From the NCBI GenBank assembly GCA_026014815.1, contig JAOZHP010000078.1:1-61495 (forward strand): a stretch of 61,495 nucleotides of DNA, read 5' to 3'. A program made the translations under genes and the position numbers. This stretch comes from Candidatus Bathyarchaeota archaeon (GTDB lineage: Archaea > Thermoproteota > Bathyarchaeia > TCS64). Below the pieces are notes generated by a model. The model did not search any database. It had not been told where the DNA came from and saw only the letters and a program-made list of their open reading frames with translations. Positions 16,237 to 24,202 of this stretch are shown one piece after another. Each line of letters begins with the position of its first letter. Positions within the stretch are counted from its first letter, which is position 1.

Positions 16237-16764
16237 TTATAAGTAATGGCTAAGGATTATTTCCATTAATTCTTGAGGATCGTTTCTTGATGTGTCAAGT
16301 GAGAAGTCGACCCATTCAGATTGGTATGGGTCATCAATTGAATATAGTCTTTTGAAAACAGTTTTTTCCTCATTTTCTCGTTTTAGGATAAGATGCTCTG
16401 CATCAGCTCTGCTAATGTTATTTCTACTTATATAACGATTTATTCTCGTTTCCATATCTGCGTGAACAAAGATTTTGAATATATTTGGATAATTTCTAGC
16501 TAAATAACAAGATAGTCTACTATCCCAAACGATATCCGTTTCAGATCGCATTCTTTTGATTATTTGAGTGTCCATATTTCTGAGTGTTTCATCGGGTAAT
16601 GAGCCAAATTGTTCAATTCGTAATCCAGATTTTTTTATCATTTTTTTGAATTCCTGACCAATATCTACATGTTCATAGTTAAGATAGTCTGAAAGAAGTT
16701 GACATAATGTACTCTTTCCGGTACAACATAGTCCCGAAATAGCAATTGAATTATATTTACTCAT
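16237..16764 (-). CDS. CMP kinase-like nucleotide kinase
   Basis: The 175-residue protein has a P-loop GLCCTGKST near residues 10-18, and then the archaeal cytidylate-kinase layout: DIGQEFK, IVWDSRLSCYLAR (equivalent to the DGRL region), and a lid with basic residues RINRYISRNNISRADAE. It likely phosphorylates a nucleoside monophosphate. It differs from a housekeeping cmk by its AT-rich codons, Cys-rich P-loop, and position in the accessory island between DUF488 and the TcmP-like gene. A dedicated supply of a modified or unusual nucleotide is one possible role. Confidence 0.65.
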   Translation of the reverse strand: MSKYNSIAISGLCCTGKSTLCQLLSDYLNYEHVDIGQEFKKMIKKSGLRIEQFGSLPDETLRNMDTQIIKRMRSETDIVWDSRLSCYLARNYPNIFKIFVHADMETRINRYISRNNISRADAEHLILKRENEEKTVFKRLYSIDDPYQSEWVDFSLDTSRNDPQELMEIILSHYL

Positions 16765-16837
16765 AATATAAACATCAAAACGATTATTGGTTTAGTTATT
16801 GTTAAATATTATTATTTTATACTGATTATGAGATAGT

Positions 16838-18136
16838 ATGCCATTGAATTTCGTAGGTGACGCAATAAGTCTAAGTGGATTAACAGGAACTAAATTAAAG
16901 TGCGAAGTTATTGGACAATATTATGATTTATGGTGGTATATTACTTCAGGCGGCCCGAGAAGAGGATATAACTTCCCAACTGCGTTTGTAGAGCTTGATG
17001 CCGCAACAGGAGAAGTGTACATTAAAGAAACTGATGAAAAAGTGTTAGGATCTGCAGGACATGCTCTGAATTTAAAATACACTAATCCAAACACTCATAA
17101 ATTAAAAGTTATTTTAGTGGAAAAACACGATGGATGTTATGAAAAGTTAAAGGACGTAATGAAAAAGAGATGGTCAAAAGCTAATATTCAAGAAGCAGAG
17201 AAACCTGTTCTAGAAAACGAAGGTAATGTTTACCTCTTAAATCTTGAATTTAGTGAAGCATTGGAAGAAATCGATAAAATCCAGTTAGGTAACTCAATGT
17301 TTTTCTTCGATCCTTTGAGAAGCGTGACTTATGATTCGATTGAGAAGGTTACCAGACGTAGAATAGTAGATTATTATCAAAATGGTACTGAGTTTATAAT
17401 TTTCATTTTTACATCGGATTGGTTTCAAGGAAGAGATGAATTCAGTCCTTTACCAAATACTTCTAATGTAGACAAATGGAGTCCAGAGGAAAAATCAACA
17501 GTTGACGAAGCTAACTCTTTGTTCGGTCATGAAGCGTGGCAAAAGGAACTATTAACAGAGGATATGATTGACGTTAAACAGAAGAAACTCATAACACTAT
17601 ACAAAGATCAACTGAGAGATTGGTTTAGATATGTTTTACCAATGCCGTTTAATCCAAAAGGAAATCAATTATTCCATTTAATTTTATGTTCAAATTATGA
17701 AGATGGTGTAAAAGCCACTCGTGATTTCTATTCTGATAGAACAGGAAACCCTAGATATCGACCAAATAATAAAAACGCATACAAATTATTCAGAAGAAGG
17801 CATCCTGAGTTATTACGTGGTCTGAAGGGAAATCAAAGACCTATACATTGGAAATTACTGTGGAGTACAATAAAATCCCATGAAGATGGAGTTTGTGATA
17901 GTTTTTGCGTAGATTATGGAAGAGAAGGAATTGGAGCGAATGTGATTGAATGTGAACAAAGGCTTCAATGGCTTGAGATTAAGGGTTATCTTAAGAGATT
18001 AACCAGATCAAACGCATGGAATTCAGATCGGGTTCAATATGAATTAAACTGGATTACTTTGAAAAACAATTTAGGGGTGGATCCACCCCTACAATTAAGA
18101 CCACTATCTGTAGAGATGCTTAATCGTGACAAGTAA
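16838..18136 (+). CDS. three-Cys-motif partner protein (TcmP-like)
   Basis: The 432-residue protein resembles the TcmP family by order of motifs: TKLKCEVIGQYYDLWW near the start, a strand AFVELDAATGE in place of the family's DlfAGpG, GSAGHAL, the strand LKVILVEKHDGCYEKL, and GNSMFFFDPLRS then FIIFIF. These suggest a Rossmann, methyltransferase-like fold. The C-terminal 100 residues look like a winged helix (IGANVIECEQRLQWLEIKGYL). Family members are encoded beside a three-Cys-motif radical-SAM-type protein, as here, where the next gene overlaps by 11 bases. Function of the family is not established. Confidence 0.65.
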   Translation: MPLNFVGDAISLSGLTGTKLKCEVIGQYYDLWWYITSGGPRRGYNFPTAFVELDAATGEVYIKETDEKVLGSAGHALNLKYTNPNTHKLKVILVEKHDGCYEKLKDVMKKRWSKANIQEAEKPVLENEGNVYLLNLEFSEALEEIDKIQLGNSMFFFDPLRSVTYDSIEKVTRRRIVDYYQNGTEFIIFIFTSDWFQGRDEFSPLPNTSNVDKWSPEEKSTVDEANSLFGHEAWQKELLTEDMIDVKQKKLITLYKDQLRDWFRYVLPMPFNPKGNQLFHLILCSNYEDGVKATRDFYSDRTGNPRYRPNNKNAYKLFRRRHPELLRGLKGNQRPIHWKLLWSTIKSHEDGVCDSFCVDYGREGIGANVIECEQRLQWLEIKGYLKRLTRSNAWNSDRVQYELNWITLKNNLGVDPPLQLRPLSVEMLNRDK

Positions 18137-18902
18137 AAGAAAAACTGGGCGGAAAATAACTAAAGGTACAAAAGAATGGGCGGATTACAATGTTAATTGC
18201 ATCAAAGGTTGTGGGAACGATTGCAGATATTGTTACGCTAAGATGATGGGAAAACGATTTGGTCGATGTACGGAAGAAACATGGAAAGATATGGAAATCC
18301 GTCAGGATGTTCTCAATAAAAAATTCCGCAAGTTTAACGGGAGAGTCATGTTCCCAAGTTCACATGATATCTATGATTCTCCAGAAGTCAAGGAAGCATG
18401 TTACAAAGTAATAGGAAATTTACTTGAAGCAGATAATGAGTTATTGATTACTACAAAACCAAGTTTGAATGTTGTTAGAGATATTATTGAAAAATACAAG
18501 GAAAAAAAGAATAATATTCAGTTTCGATTTACAATTACGTCTAAAGATAATGCCCAATTATCATTCTGGGAAAGAAATGCACCATTATATGAAGAAAGAA
18601 AAGAAGCATTGATCTTGGCATATAAAGAAGGCTTCAAAACAAGCGTTTCAGTTGAACCATTCCTCGATGAAAGACCGCAAGATCTGATCTCTGAAATTGA
18701 ACCTTATATAACTGAATCAATATGGGTGGGGCCTATGAATTACGTTCCTAGGAAAGGAATTTCCAATGAGGAAGAACCCTATTATGAAAAAATTAGGTCA
18801 ATAAGTGATAAAACAAATCTCAAGAAAATATATGATGACTTAGTAAATATGCCAAAAATCCGTTTCAAGGACAGTCATACAAATAGATTAGGAATCACCT
18901 AG
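18126..18902 (+). CDS. three-Cys-motif radical SAM-type protein (DUF5131/Gp37-like)
   Basis: The 258-residue protein has cysteines at 25, 29, 33 and 36 (CIKGCGNDCRYCYA), including the CX3CX2C of a radical-SAM cluster. RVMFPSSHDIYDSP and LLEADNELLITTKPS follow, as in DUF5131/phage Gp37-Gp68 relatives, and a late SVEPFLDER strand. Relatives resemble spore photoproduct lyase and may act on nucleic acids, but the reaction is unknown. The GTG start at 18126 lies inside the TcmP-like gene, so the two are translationally coupled and probably act together. It is the last gene of the AT-rich island. Confidence 0.7.
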   Translation: MTSKRKTGRKITKGTKEWADYNVNCIKGCGNDCRYCYAKMMGKRFGRCTEETWKDMEIRQDVLNKKFRKFNGRVMFPSSHDIYDSPEVKEACYKVIGNLLEADNELLITTKPSLNVVRDIIEKYKEKKNNIQFRFTITSKDNAQLSFWERNAPLYEERKEALILAYKEGFKTSVSVEPFLDERPQDLISEIEPYITESIWVGPMNYVPRKGISNEEEPYYEKIRSISDKTNLKKIYDDLVNMPKIRFKDSHTNRLGIT

Positions 18903-18944
18903 CCAGCCCACACTCTATAGCTGAGAAGTGAGATGTCCCCGACC

Positions 18945-19043
18945 TCAACACTCCAAACTATGCAGATACGTCACCGGGGCCATACCGTACCTCTCCTTGA
19001 TGGTCTTCACCTCGCCTAAGCTCTGAGAGACAGGGACCTCATC
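18945..19043 (-). pseudogene. decayed amidohydrolase-like gene end
   Basis: A minus-strand frame of about 31 codons ends VSQSLGEVKTIKERYGMAPV and stops at 18945-18947. It resembles a segment of cytosine-deaminase/guanine-deaminase-like amidohydrolases, with GEV..I.ERYG..PV.YL spacing. No start or rest of the gene is present; a TAG precedes it in frame. The base composition is like the host flank rather than the island. It may be host sequence cut by the arrival of the island. Confidence 0.3.
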
Positions 19044-19050
19044 ACTCTAT

Positions 19051-19145
19051 TCTCATGATTTATATGGCATCAAAGGTTGACGGCGCGTGGAATCCATAGT
19101 TTTATCTATAACTCATATTTATCCTTGGACTAAGAACCAATAATA
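19051..19145. repeat. intergenic repeat, copy 1 (upstream of the histidine kinase)
   Basis: The core CTCATGATTTATATGGCATC followed by AAAGGTTGAC is an imperfect copy of the element at 20719. Similarity to that copy continues through AATCCATAG and ATCCTTGGACT to about 19145. It lies about 120 bp upstream of the kinase gene. Confidence 0.6.
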
Positions 19146-19171
19146 CGGGTGGAAACGAGTAACGAGAGGGG

Positions 19172-20689
19172 ATGAAAACGGGAGAAAAAAAGGTTTTTTC
19201 GGGTACAGAGTCAATGTACAAGAAAATCCTCAATTCCTCCCAAGACGCAGTCTATGGAATACGTGGAACAAAATTCGTCTACATAAACCAGCAAGGCGCC
19301 CATTTTCTTGGATATAAAAGCCCTCAAGAACTAGTCGGAAAAGACGCCATGTATTCTGTACATCCAGATTACAGAAAAATCGTACGAGAACGAACCACGG
19401 CAAGACAAAAAGGAGAAAACCCGCCAAACAGATACGAAGTCAAGCTACTGAAAAAAGACGGCACACCAGTAGACGCCGAGTTCAACATCTCAACAATCAA
19501 CGTAGAAGGAGAAAAAATCAACATCACCTATACCAGAGACATCACCGAACGAATAAGATACAGAGAAAACGTACACGCACTACACCGACACGCCACAGAA
19601 CTAGCACTCGCCAATGACACCCCCACAATAATAAAAACCACACTTGACGCCATGGAACAAACACTAGAATTCAAGTTCGCCTCATACCTACAAGCTGTCG
19701 ATAATAAGCTAGTCTTACACACCAGAAACGTGAATATAAATGGACTAGAACTTTCATTAAACGGAAAAGGATTAACGGTACAAGCCGCCAACACCCAAAA
19801 AACAGTGTTGATTCACGATACCCGAAAAGAGCCAAACTACCTAAAGGGCTCAATCCCATCGTTATCAGAACTTGACGTACCAGTAATTGTTGACGGTAAA
19901 ACTGTTGCAGTTTTGAACGTGGAACAAAACAAACTGAACGCCTTCAACGAGGACCATCGAACACTATTAGAAACGTTAGCTGCACACGTCCAAACAGCGA
20001 TTTATCGCCTAGACAGAGAAAAAGAGATCGAGACCATCCGTAATAGACACATCTCTGACCTAGTCACAAGTTTTCAGAGAATGTCCTCCATGGTTCGCCA
20101 CGACCTCAGATCCCCACTCCAAGCAATCACCAACGCGGCGCACATACTATCTGAAAACCCCAAAGACAAAGAAATGAGCACCATAATTAGAAATCATTCA
20201 AACTACATTGACTCAATACTAGATGACTGGAGGAAACACACGCTAACTGGAACCATCGAAGCAACCGAGGCTAACATCCCTCAAATCTTCAACGTCTCCG
20301 TGCAAAGCACCAGTCTTCCCGACAACATCAACGTGAATCTATCCGTTGACGAGGACCTGGTCTTCATGCTGGACCATTACAGCATGATCCGGGTAATCTC
20401 CAACCTCATCAAAAATAGCGTTGAAGCCATGCCAGAAGGAGGAGAGCTAGAGTTATCAGCCGTCGTCGATGACGACGTGTTAATCATCAAAGTCACTGAT
20501 TCAGGTGAAGGAATTCAAAAAGAAGTTCTTGATCAGATCTTCACCCCATTTTTTACCACCAAGTCTGATGGTATGGGACTCGGCTTAGCTTTTGTTAGGC
20601 AGGTTGTTGAAGCTCACGGAGGAAAAATAGAGGTTGACTCTAAGGTGGGAAAAGGAACATCAGTCATAATTCGTCTACCCAAAGTGTAA
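19172..20689 (+). CDS. soluble PAS-GAF sensor histidine kinase
   Basis: The 505-residue protein has a PAS domain at about 12-130, a GAF domain at about 140-280, a dimerisation helix with phospho-acceptor His310 in MVRHDLRSP, and a HATPase domain at about 375-505 with N box (NLIKNSVEAM), G1 (DSGEGI) and G2 (GMGLGLAFV). No membrane segment is present, so it senses an internal signal such as redox state or a small ligand. No response regulator gene is adjacent, so its partner lies elsewhere or it acts by other means. The ATG at 19172 follows a GAGGGG ribosome site. Confidence 0.9.
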   Translation: MKTGEKKVFSGTESMYKKILNSSQDAVYGIRGTKFVYINQQGAHFLGYKSPQELVGKDAMYSVHPDYRKIVRERTTARQKGENPPNRYEVKLLKKDGTPVDAEFNISTINVEGEKINITYTRDITERIRYRENVHALHRHATELALANDTPTIIKTTLDAMEQTLEFKFASYLQAVDNKLVLHTRNVNINGLELSLNGKGLTVQAANTQKTVLIHDTRKEPNYLKGSIPSLSELDVPVIVDGKTVAVLNVEQNKLNAFNEDHRTLLETLAAHVQTAIYRLDREKEIETIRNRHISDLVTSFQRMSSMVRHDLRSPLQAITNAAHILSENPKDKEMSTIIRNHSNYIDSILDDWRKHTLTGTIEATEANIPQIFNVSVQSTSLPDNINVNLSVDEDLVFMLDHYSMIRVISNLIKNSVEAMPEGGELELSAVVDDDVLIIKVTDSGEGIQKEVLDQIFTPFFTTKSDGMGLGLAFVRQVVEAHGGKIEVDSKVGKGTSVIIRLPKV

Positions 20690-20718
20690 ACATTCGGCGT
20701 ATAATACTCTTCAACACT

Positions 20719-20825
20719 TCACATGATTTTCATGTCATCAAAAGATTGACCGTACAGCTAATCCATAATTATCTAGGATAGTTTCAAATCAAACGATTAC
20801 ATCCTTAGACTTTGACTCGATAATT
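20719..20825. repeat. intergenic repeat, copy 2 (upstream of the opine-dehydrogenase-like gene)
   Basis: A 32-bp core at 20719-20750 is identical to 22312-22343 and contains the inverted repeat ACATGATTTTCATGT (six-base arms). Beyond the core, similarity to copy 1 continues to about 20825. The remainder of the 20690-20994 gap holds no gene I can support. Confidence 0.75.
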
Positions 20826-20994
20826 TATCAAGAATATAACAAAGTCGTTAGTTCAAACGTAGAAGCGAAATTTTGGTAGCGGGGGACAGCTCCATACTAG
20901 CGTTTAGACTGGCAAGTTCAGAATTATAATGCGTGTGACTAAAACACTAAATGGTTATGACAAAAACTAAAAAACGATACCAAACGAGTATAAC

Positions 20995-22122
20995 GTGAGA
21001 ATAGAGATGAATAAAAAACCAACAATAGCAGTTCTAGGTGCTGGTTCAGGCGGAGCATGTATGACTGCAGATCTAATTGAAAATGGGTTCAAGGTAAACC
21101 TCTACGAGATACCCCAATTTGAGGATAGCATGCAGCCCTTCATAGAACGTGGAGGGATAGAGATCACTGGAAAGATTACGGGATTCTATGAGCCAAACAT
21201 GATGACTACAAACATGGAAGAAGCGCTCGAAGGCGTAGATATAGCAACAATGAATGTCCGTGCCTTTGCCCATAACCTCTTTGTCGAAAAAGCCATCCCA
21301 CATCTGAAGAAAGAACAAATACTGCATTGCTGGACACCATACGCATTTGCATTGAAATTTTACGAGACAGTAAAAGAGAAAGCACCAGACGCGATAATAG
21401 CTGAGTCAGCGATCCTCCCATACTTCGTAAAACGGGATAGCCCAGATGTTGTCAACTGCCACGCATATAAACTGGGAAATTATGTAGCAGCCATGCCCTC
21501 AAAAAACACAGGAAAAGTACTCAAAGCATTATCACCTGCAATGACCACAAGAGATAGATTCCTAAAACCAGCAACAAACGTGCTGGAAACAAGCATTCTC
21601 AATGGAAACATAACTGCCCACATACCCGCCATCCTGCTTAACGCGAGGGAGTATGAAGACACCACAGGCCATGTGTATATTTATGGAAAACATGGTACCC
21701 CATTAACCAAGAAAGTAGAATATGCTATCCGCGATGAAGCAAAAGCACTGTGCACAGCGCTAGGACTTGAAACATCACTCCGCTGTCCATATCCACCAAC
21801 GAAACCAGGTGAAGCTACCTTAGCATCCCACATTTGGTGGACACCTGATGTAAGCATGCTTGACCTGGGATGCCTACAAGAAGACCTTCCCTACGGTACA
21901 GTCTTGATAGCTGAACTGGGTAAAGCACTCGGAGTCCCGACGCCAGTGAGTCGTGGCGTTACAGACTTGTTCAAAACAATGTTAGATGTGGATTACTGGC
22001 AAGAAGATAAACTAGGGAACCCATCAGCAAATCTAAAAACATTGGGTTTAGATGGACTTACGGGAAAAGAAATACTGGAGTACGTGACTACAGGGGAAAA
22101 AACCCCAAAACAGAATGAGTAG
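20995..22122 (+). CDS. NAD/NADP octopine/nopaline dehydrogenase family protein
   Basis: The 375-residue protein has an N-terminal Rossmann fold with the dinucleotide motif GAGSGGA (about residues 15-21), ending in the acidic LYEIPQFE strand. The helical C-terminal domain of the opine dehydrogenase family follows, with conserved His in SLNGNITAHIPAILLN-type form (NGNITAHIPAILLN). Such enzymes couple an amino acid to an oxo acid reductively, or run in reverse. The start may be GTG 20995 or ATG 21007. A small Cys protein follows 12 bp downstream. The 5-prime gap holds a shared repeat that may be regulatory. Confidence 0.75.
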   Translation: MRIEMNKKPTIAVLGAGSGGACMTADLIENGFKVNLYEIPQFEDSMQPFIERGGIEITGKITGFYEPNMMTTNMEEALEGVDIATMNVRAFAHNLFVEKAIPHLKKEQILHCWTPYAFALKFYETVKEKAPDAIIAESAILPYFVKRDSPDVVNCHAYKLGNYVAAMPSKNTGKVLKALSPAMTTRDRFLKPATNVLETSILNGNITAHIPAILLNAREYEDTTGHVYIYGKHGTPLTKKVEYAIRDEAKALCTALGLETSLRCPYPPTKPGEATLASHIWWTPDVSMLDLGCLQEDLPYGTVLIAELGKALGVPTPVSRGVTDLFKTMLDVDYWQEDKLGNPSANLKTLGLDGLTGKEILEYVTTGEKTPKQNE

Positions 22123-22134
22123 GGTGAAAATGAA

Positions 22135-22272
22135 TTGAAATGTGAACAATGTGAAAACAGATACTCCGAGACCTTATGCAGAGCAGCTAATATCCGATTT
22201 CAAACAGGCATGTCAATAGAAAAAGCTTGGAAATGGTGCCGTGGCAAATACTTCAAACCAGAAAAAACTTGA
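22135..22272 (+). CDS. 45-residue Cys-containing small protein
   Basis: A frame too short for usual gene calling starts at TTG 22135, eight bases after AGGGTGA, and ends at TGA 22270. It encodes LKCEQCENRYSETLCRAA and then a basic, aromatic tail with KAWKWCRGKYF. The four cysteines (CxxC, then C and C) could bind zinc or an Fe-S cluster. It is probably in one transcript with the opine-dehydrogenase-like gene. No family is recognised. Confidence 0.5.
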   Translation: MKCEQCENRYSETLCRAANIRFQTGMSIEKAWKWCRGKYFKPEKT

Positions 22273-22311
22273 TATTCAAAACAACATTTTCCTTTTTTCA
22301 AGTTATCATTC

Positions 22312-22343
22312 TCACATGATTTTCATGTCATCAAAAGATTGAC
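22312..22343. repeat. intergenic repeat, copy 3 (upstream of the PPOX-type gene)
   Basis: A 32-bp exact copy of 20719-20750, with the ACATGA/TCATGT hairpin arms. It is about 95 bp before the next gene. Similarity to the other copies ends at the core. Confidence 0.8.
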
Positions 22344-22436
22344 AGCAGAGAAATCATGTAAATATGAATGCGAGTGAATTATGTGTATATAAAGAAAAAT
22401 CTTTATTGACAATATCCTACATCATTTGGGGATAAA

Positions 22437-22868
22437 ATGGGAGCATTTTCACAGAAAGAGTTAGAGTATCTCAAGAAACAGGCATTAGCGGGCGCACGAG
22501 GATACATAGCCACAGTATCAAGGAAACAGAACCCTCAGTTGACGCCAGTAGGTTATGTCGCAGATGAAGAGAGGATATATTTAAACATCAAACATGATTC
22601 GGTGAAAGCCAGAAACATAAGAAGAAACCCGAGGGTTTCATTTGTAGTCGATGATATGATAGGCGATTGGAAGGAGGGGAAAACCCGAGGAGTGTCGGTA
22701 AGCGGAAAGGCGGAGCTGATTTCGAGCGGCAAGCTTCATGAAACTGGTCGAGACCTCTTCTACGAATGGTTTCCATGGTGGAAGGATTACCTAGTTCGTG
22801 AAGATGGATGGAGCAAGTACATTCTAGTGATAACTCCAACCAAGATCCGAAGCTGGGGCCTGACCTAA
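22437..22868 (+). CDS. PPOX-class flavin/F420-dependent oxidoreductase
   Basis: The 143-residue protein has the split-barrel fold of pyridoxamine-phosphate-oxidase-like enzymes: ARGYIATVSRKQNPQLTPVG near the start, then VKARNIRRNPRVSFVVDD. These bind FMN or F420 and reduce or oxidise small substrates. The substrate is not evident. ATG 22437 follows a GGGG ribosome site and a shared 32-bp repeat lies upstream. It is convergent with the hydroxyacid dehydrogenase. Confidence 0.8.
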   Translation: MGAFSQKELEYLKKQALAGARGYIATVSRKQNPQLTPVGYVADEERIYLNIKHDSVKARNIRRNPRVSFVVDDMIGDWKEGKTRGVSVSGKAELISSGKLHETGRDLFYEWFPWWKDYLVREDGWSKYILVITPTKIRSWGLT

Positions 22869-22888
22869 CTGCGTACTCACACGCCCAC

Positions 22889-22904
22889 ATCGAATATTTT
22901 ATCC
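22889..22904 (+). repeat. ATCGAATATTTTATCC element, copy 1
   Basis: A 16-bp motif also found at 28601 and 29469. In this place it lies between two convergent genes, so a promoter role here is unclear. Confidence 0.6.
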
Positions 22905-22942
22905 ACAATTCACTGTGTAATGCGCGCATGAATCCTCCTTTT

Positions 22943-23986
22943 TTAGTAGAGAAGTTTTTTATCCAGCAGATTCCTGAAGGGCTTACCATTAAGATATCGA
23001 TGAAGATTATCAACGAAAATCTCAGTAAGTTTCTCGTTCTCACTATCTGCAGTGCTTGCAGAGTGAGGACTGATGATAACGTTAGGCATATCCCATAACG
23101 GACTCTCAGGAGGAAGAGGCTCTTTCGATGCAACATCCAACGCTGCACCACCTAAATGACCTGACTTCAACAAACGTATCAACGCTTCCTCTTCAACTAT
23201 GCTACCACGTGCAATGTTTATCAAAACGCTTCCTTTTTTCATTGAAGCTAGCTCCTCTTCCCCCATTAAACCTCGGGTTTCCTCAGTCTCGGGACAGATG
23301 AGGACCACGAAATCTGATTCACTAAGCATCAAGTTGAGCTCATTAATCGAGTACAGTTTATCAACGTTACAGGTTTTAGGATCAACACCATCAACGTGTC
23401 TCTTGTTGCCAACCACACGCATACCAAAGCATTGACCTAACCTAGCAATCTCTTTTCCAACCCGACCAAGACCTACAACCCCCAGAGTCTTACCTCGTAA
23501 TTCAGTCGTGCATGTCCGCTGCCAGTGATGCCTCTCCTTCTGCTTAGCCATCAGGAAGTAATCTTTCACAAACATAAGCATCGACATTAAGCAGAACTCA
23601 GCGAGAGGCGTGGAATGTGTGCCACTGTTGGTGGTGAACTCGATATCTGTCTCGGTCCAACCTCGTTTATAGACTCCCCACCCTATACCGGCACTAGGAC
23701 TTTGGTTCCACTTCAGTAACGGGAAATGACTCTTGAGGTCATCCGAGTACCCTCGGGGAACATATCCAAATAGAATCTCAGCCTCACTCATCATCTGCCT
23801 GAATATTTCTTCCTGTTCACTAGTTCTCTGTATTGGAGCACCATGCTGATCATTGATATAACGTGGTTTCCCAAGCAGACTTGGATCATACAGTATCTTG
23901 ATATTTGGGTCCACTTGTTTGATCTTTTCAATTAGATCTGGTGCAATGTGGAAGGAAATTAGAATCTTTATGGGAGCTGACATCAA
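22943..23986 (-). CDS. D-2-hydroxyacid dehydrogenase
   Basis: The 347-residue protein has an NAD-binding motif LGVVGLGRVGKEIA and the catalytic set of the family: Arg in INIARGSIVEEEAL, Glu in ASKEPLPPESPLW, and His in IISPHSASTA. It interconverts a 2-oxo acid and a D-2-hydroxy acid; candidates are glyoxylate/hydroxypyruvate, 3-phosphoglycerate or lactate, and the sequence does not decide. The length is usual. It is convergent with the PPOX gene, with a divergent promoter region near 24000. Confidence 0.85.
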   Translation of the reverse strand: MMSAPIKILISFHIAPDLIEKIKQVDPNIKILYDPSLLGKPRYINDQHGAPIQRTSEQEEIFRQMMSEAEILFGYVPRGYSDDLKSHFPLLKWNQSPSAGIGWGVYKRGWTETDIEFTTNSGTHSTPLAEFCLMSMLMFVKDYFLMAKQKERHHWQRTCTTELRGKTLGVVGLGRVGKEIARLGQCFGMRVVGNKRHVDGVDPKTCNVDKLYSINELNLMLSESDFVVLICPETEETRGLMGEEELASMKKGSVLINIARGSIVEEEALIRLLKSGHLGGAALDVASKEPLPPESPLWDMPNVIISPHSASTADSENEKLTEIFVDNLHRYLNGKPFRNLLDKKLLY

Positions 23987-24202
23987 CAGAAAACAGTTGA
24001 TAGAAGATAAATCACTTACTTAGAGAATATCACCGGGTCCCTACGCAGCTTCTTTAGAGTACTTTGAGGACTGGCTGAGCTTTAATCTTCAATGCACGCG
24101 TCAACCATTCATCACACATCCGGGATTAATTGAATCTGAAGAAAAGAATGAATCTCTGATTATAATGATTAAAGTTTTAAATCATTTTTAGACACCTTCA
24201 AT

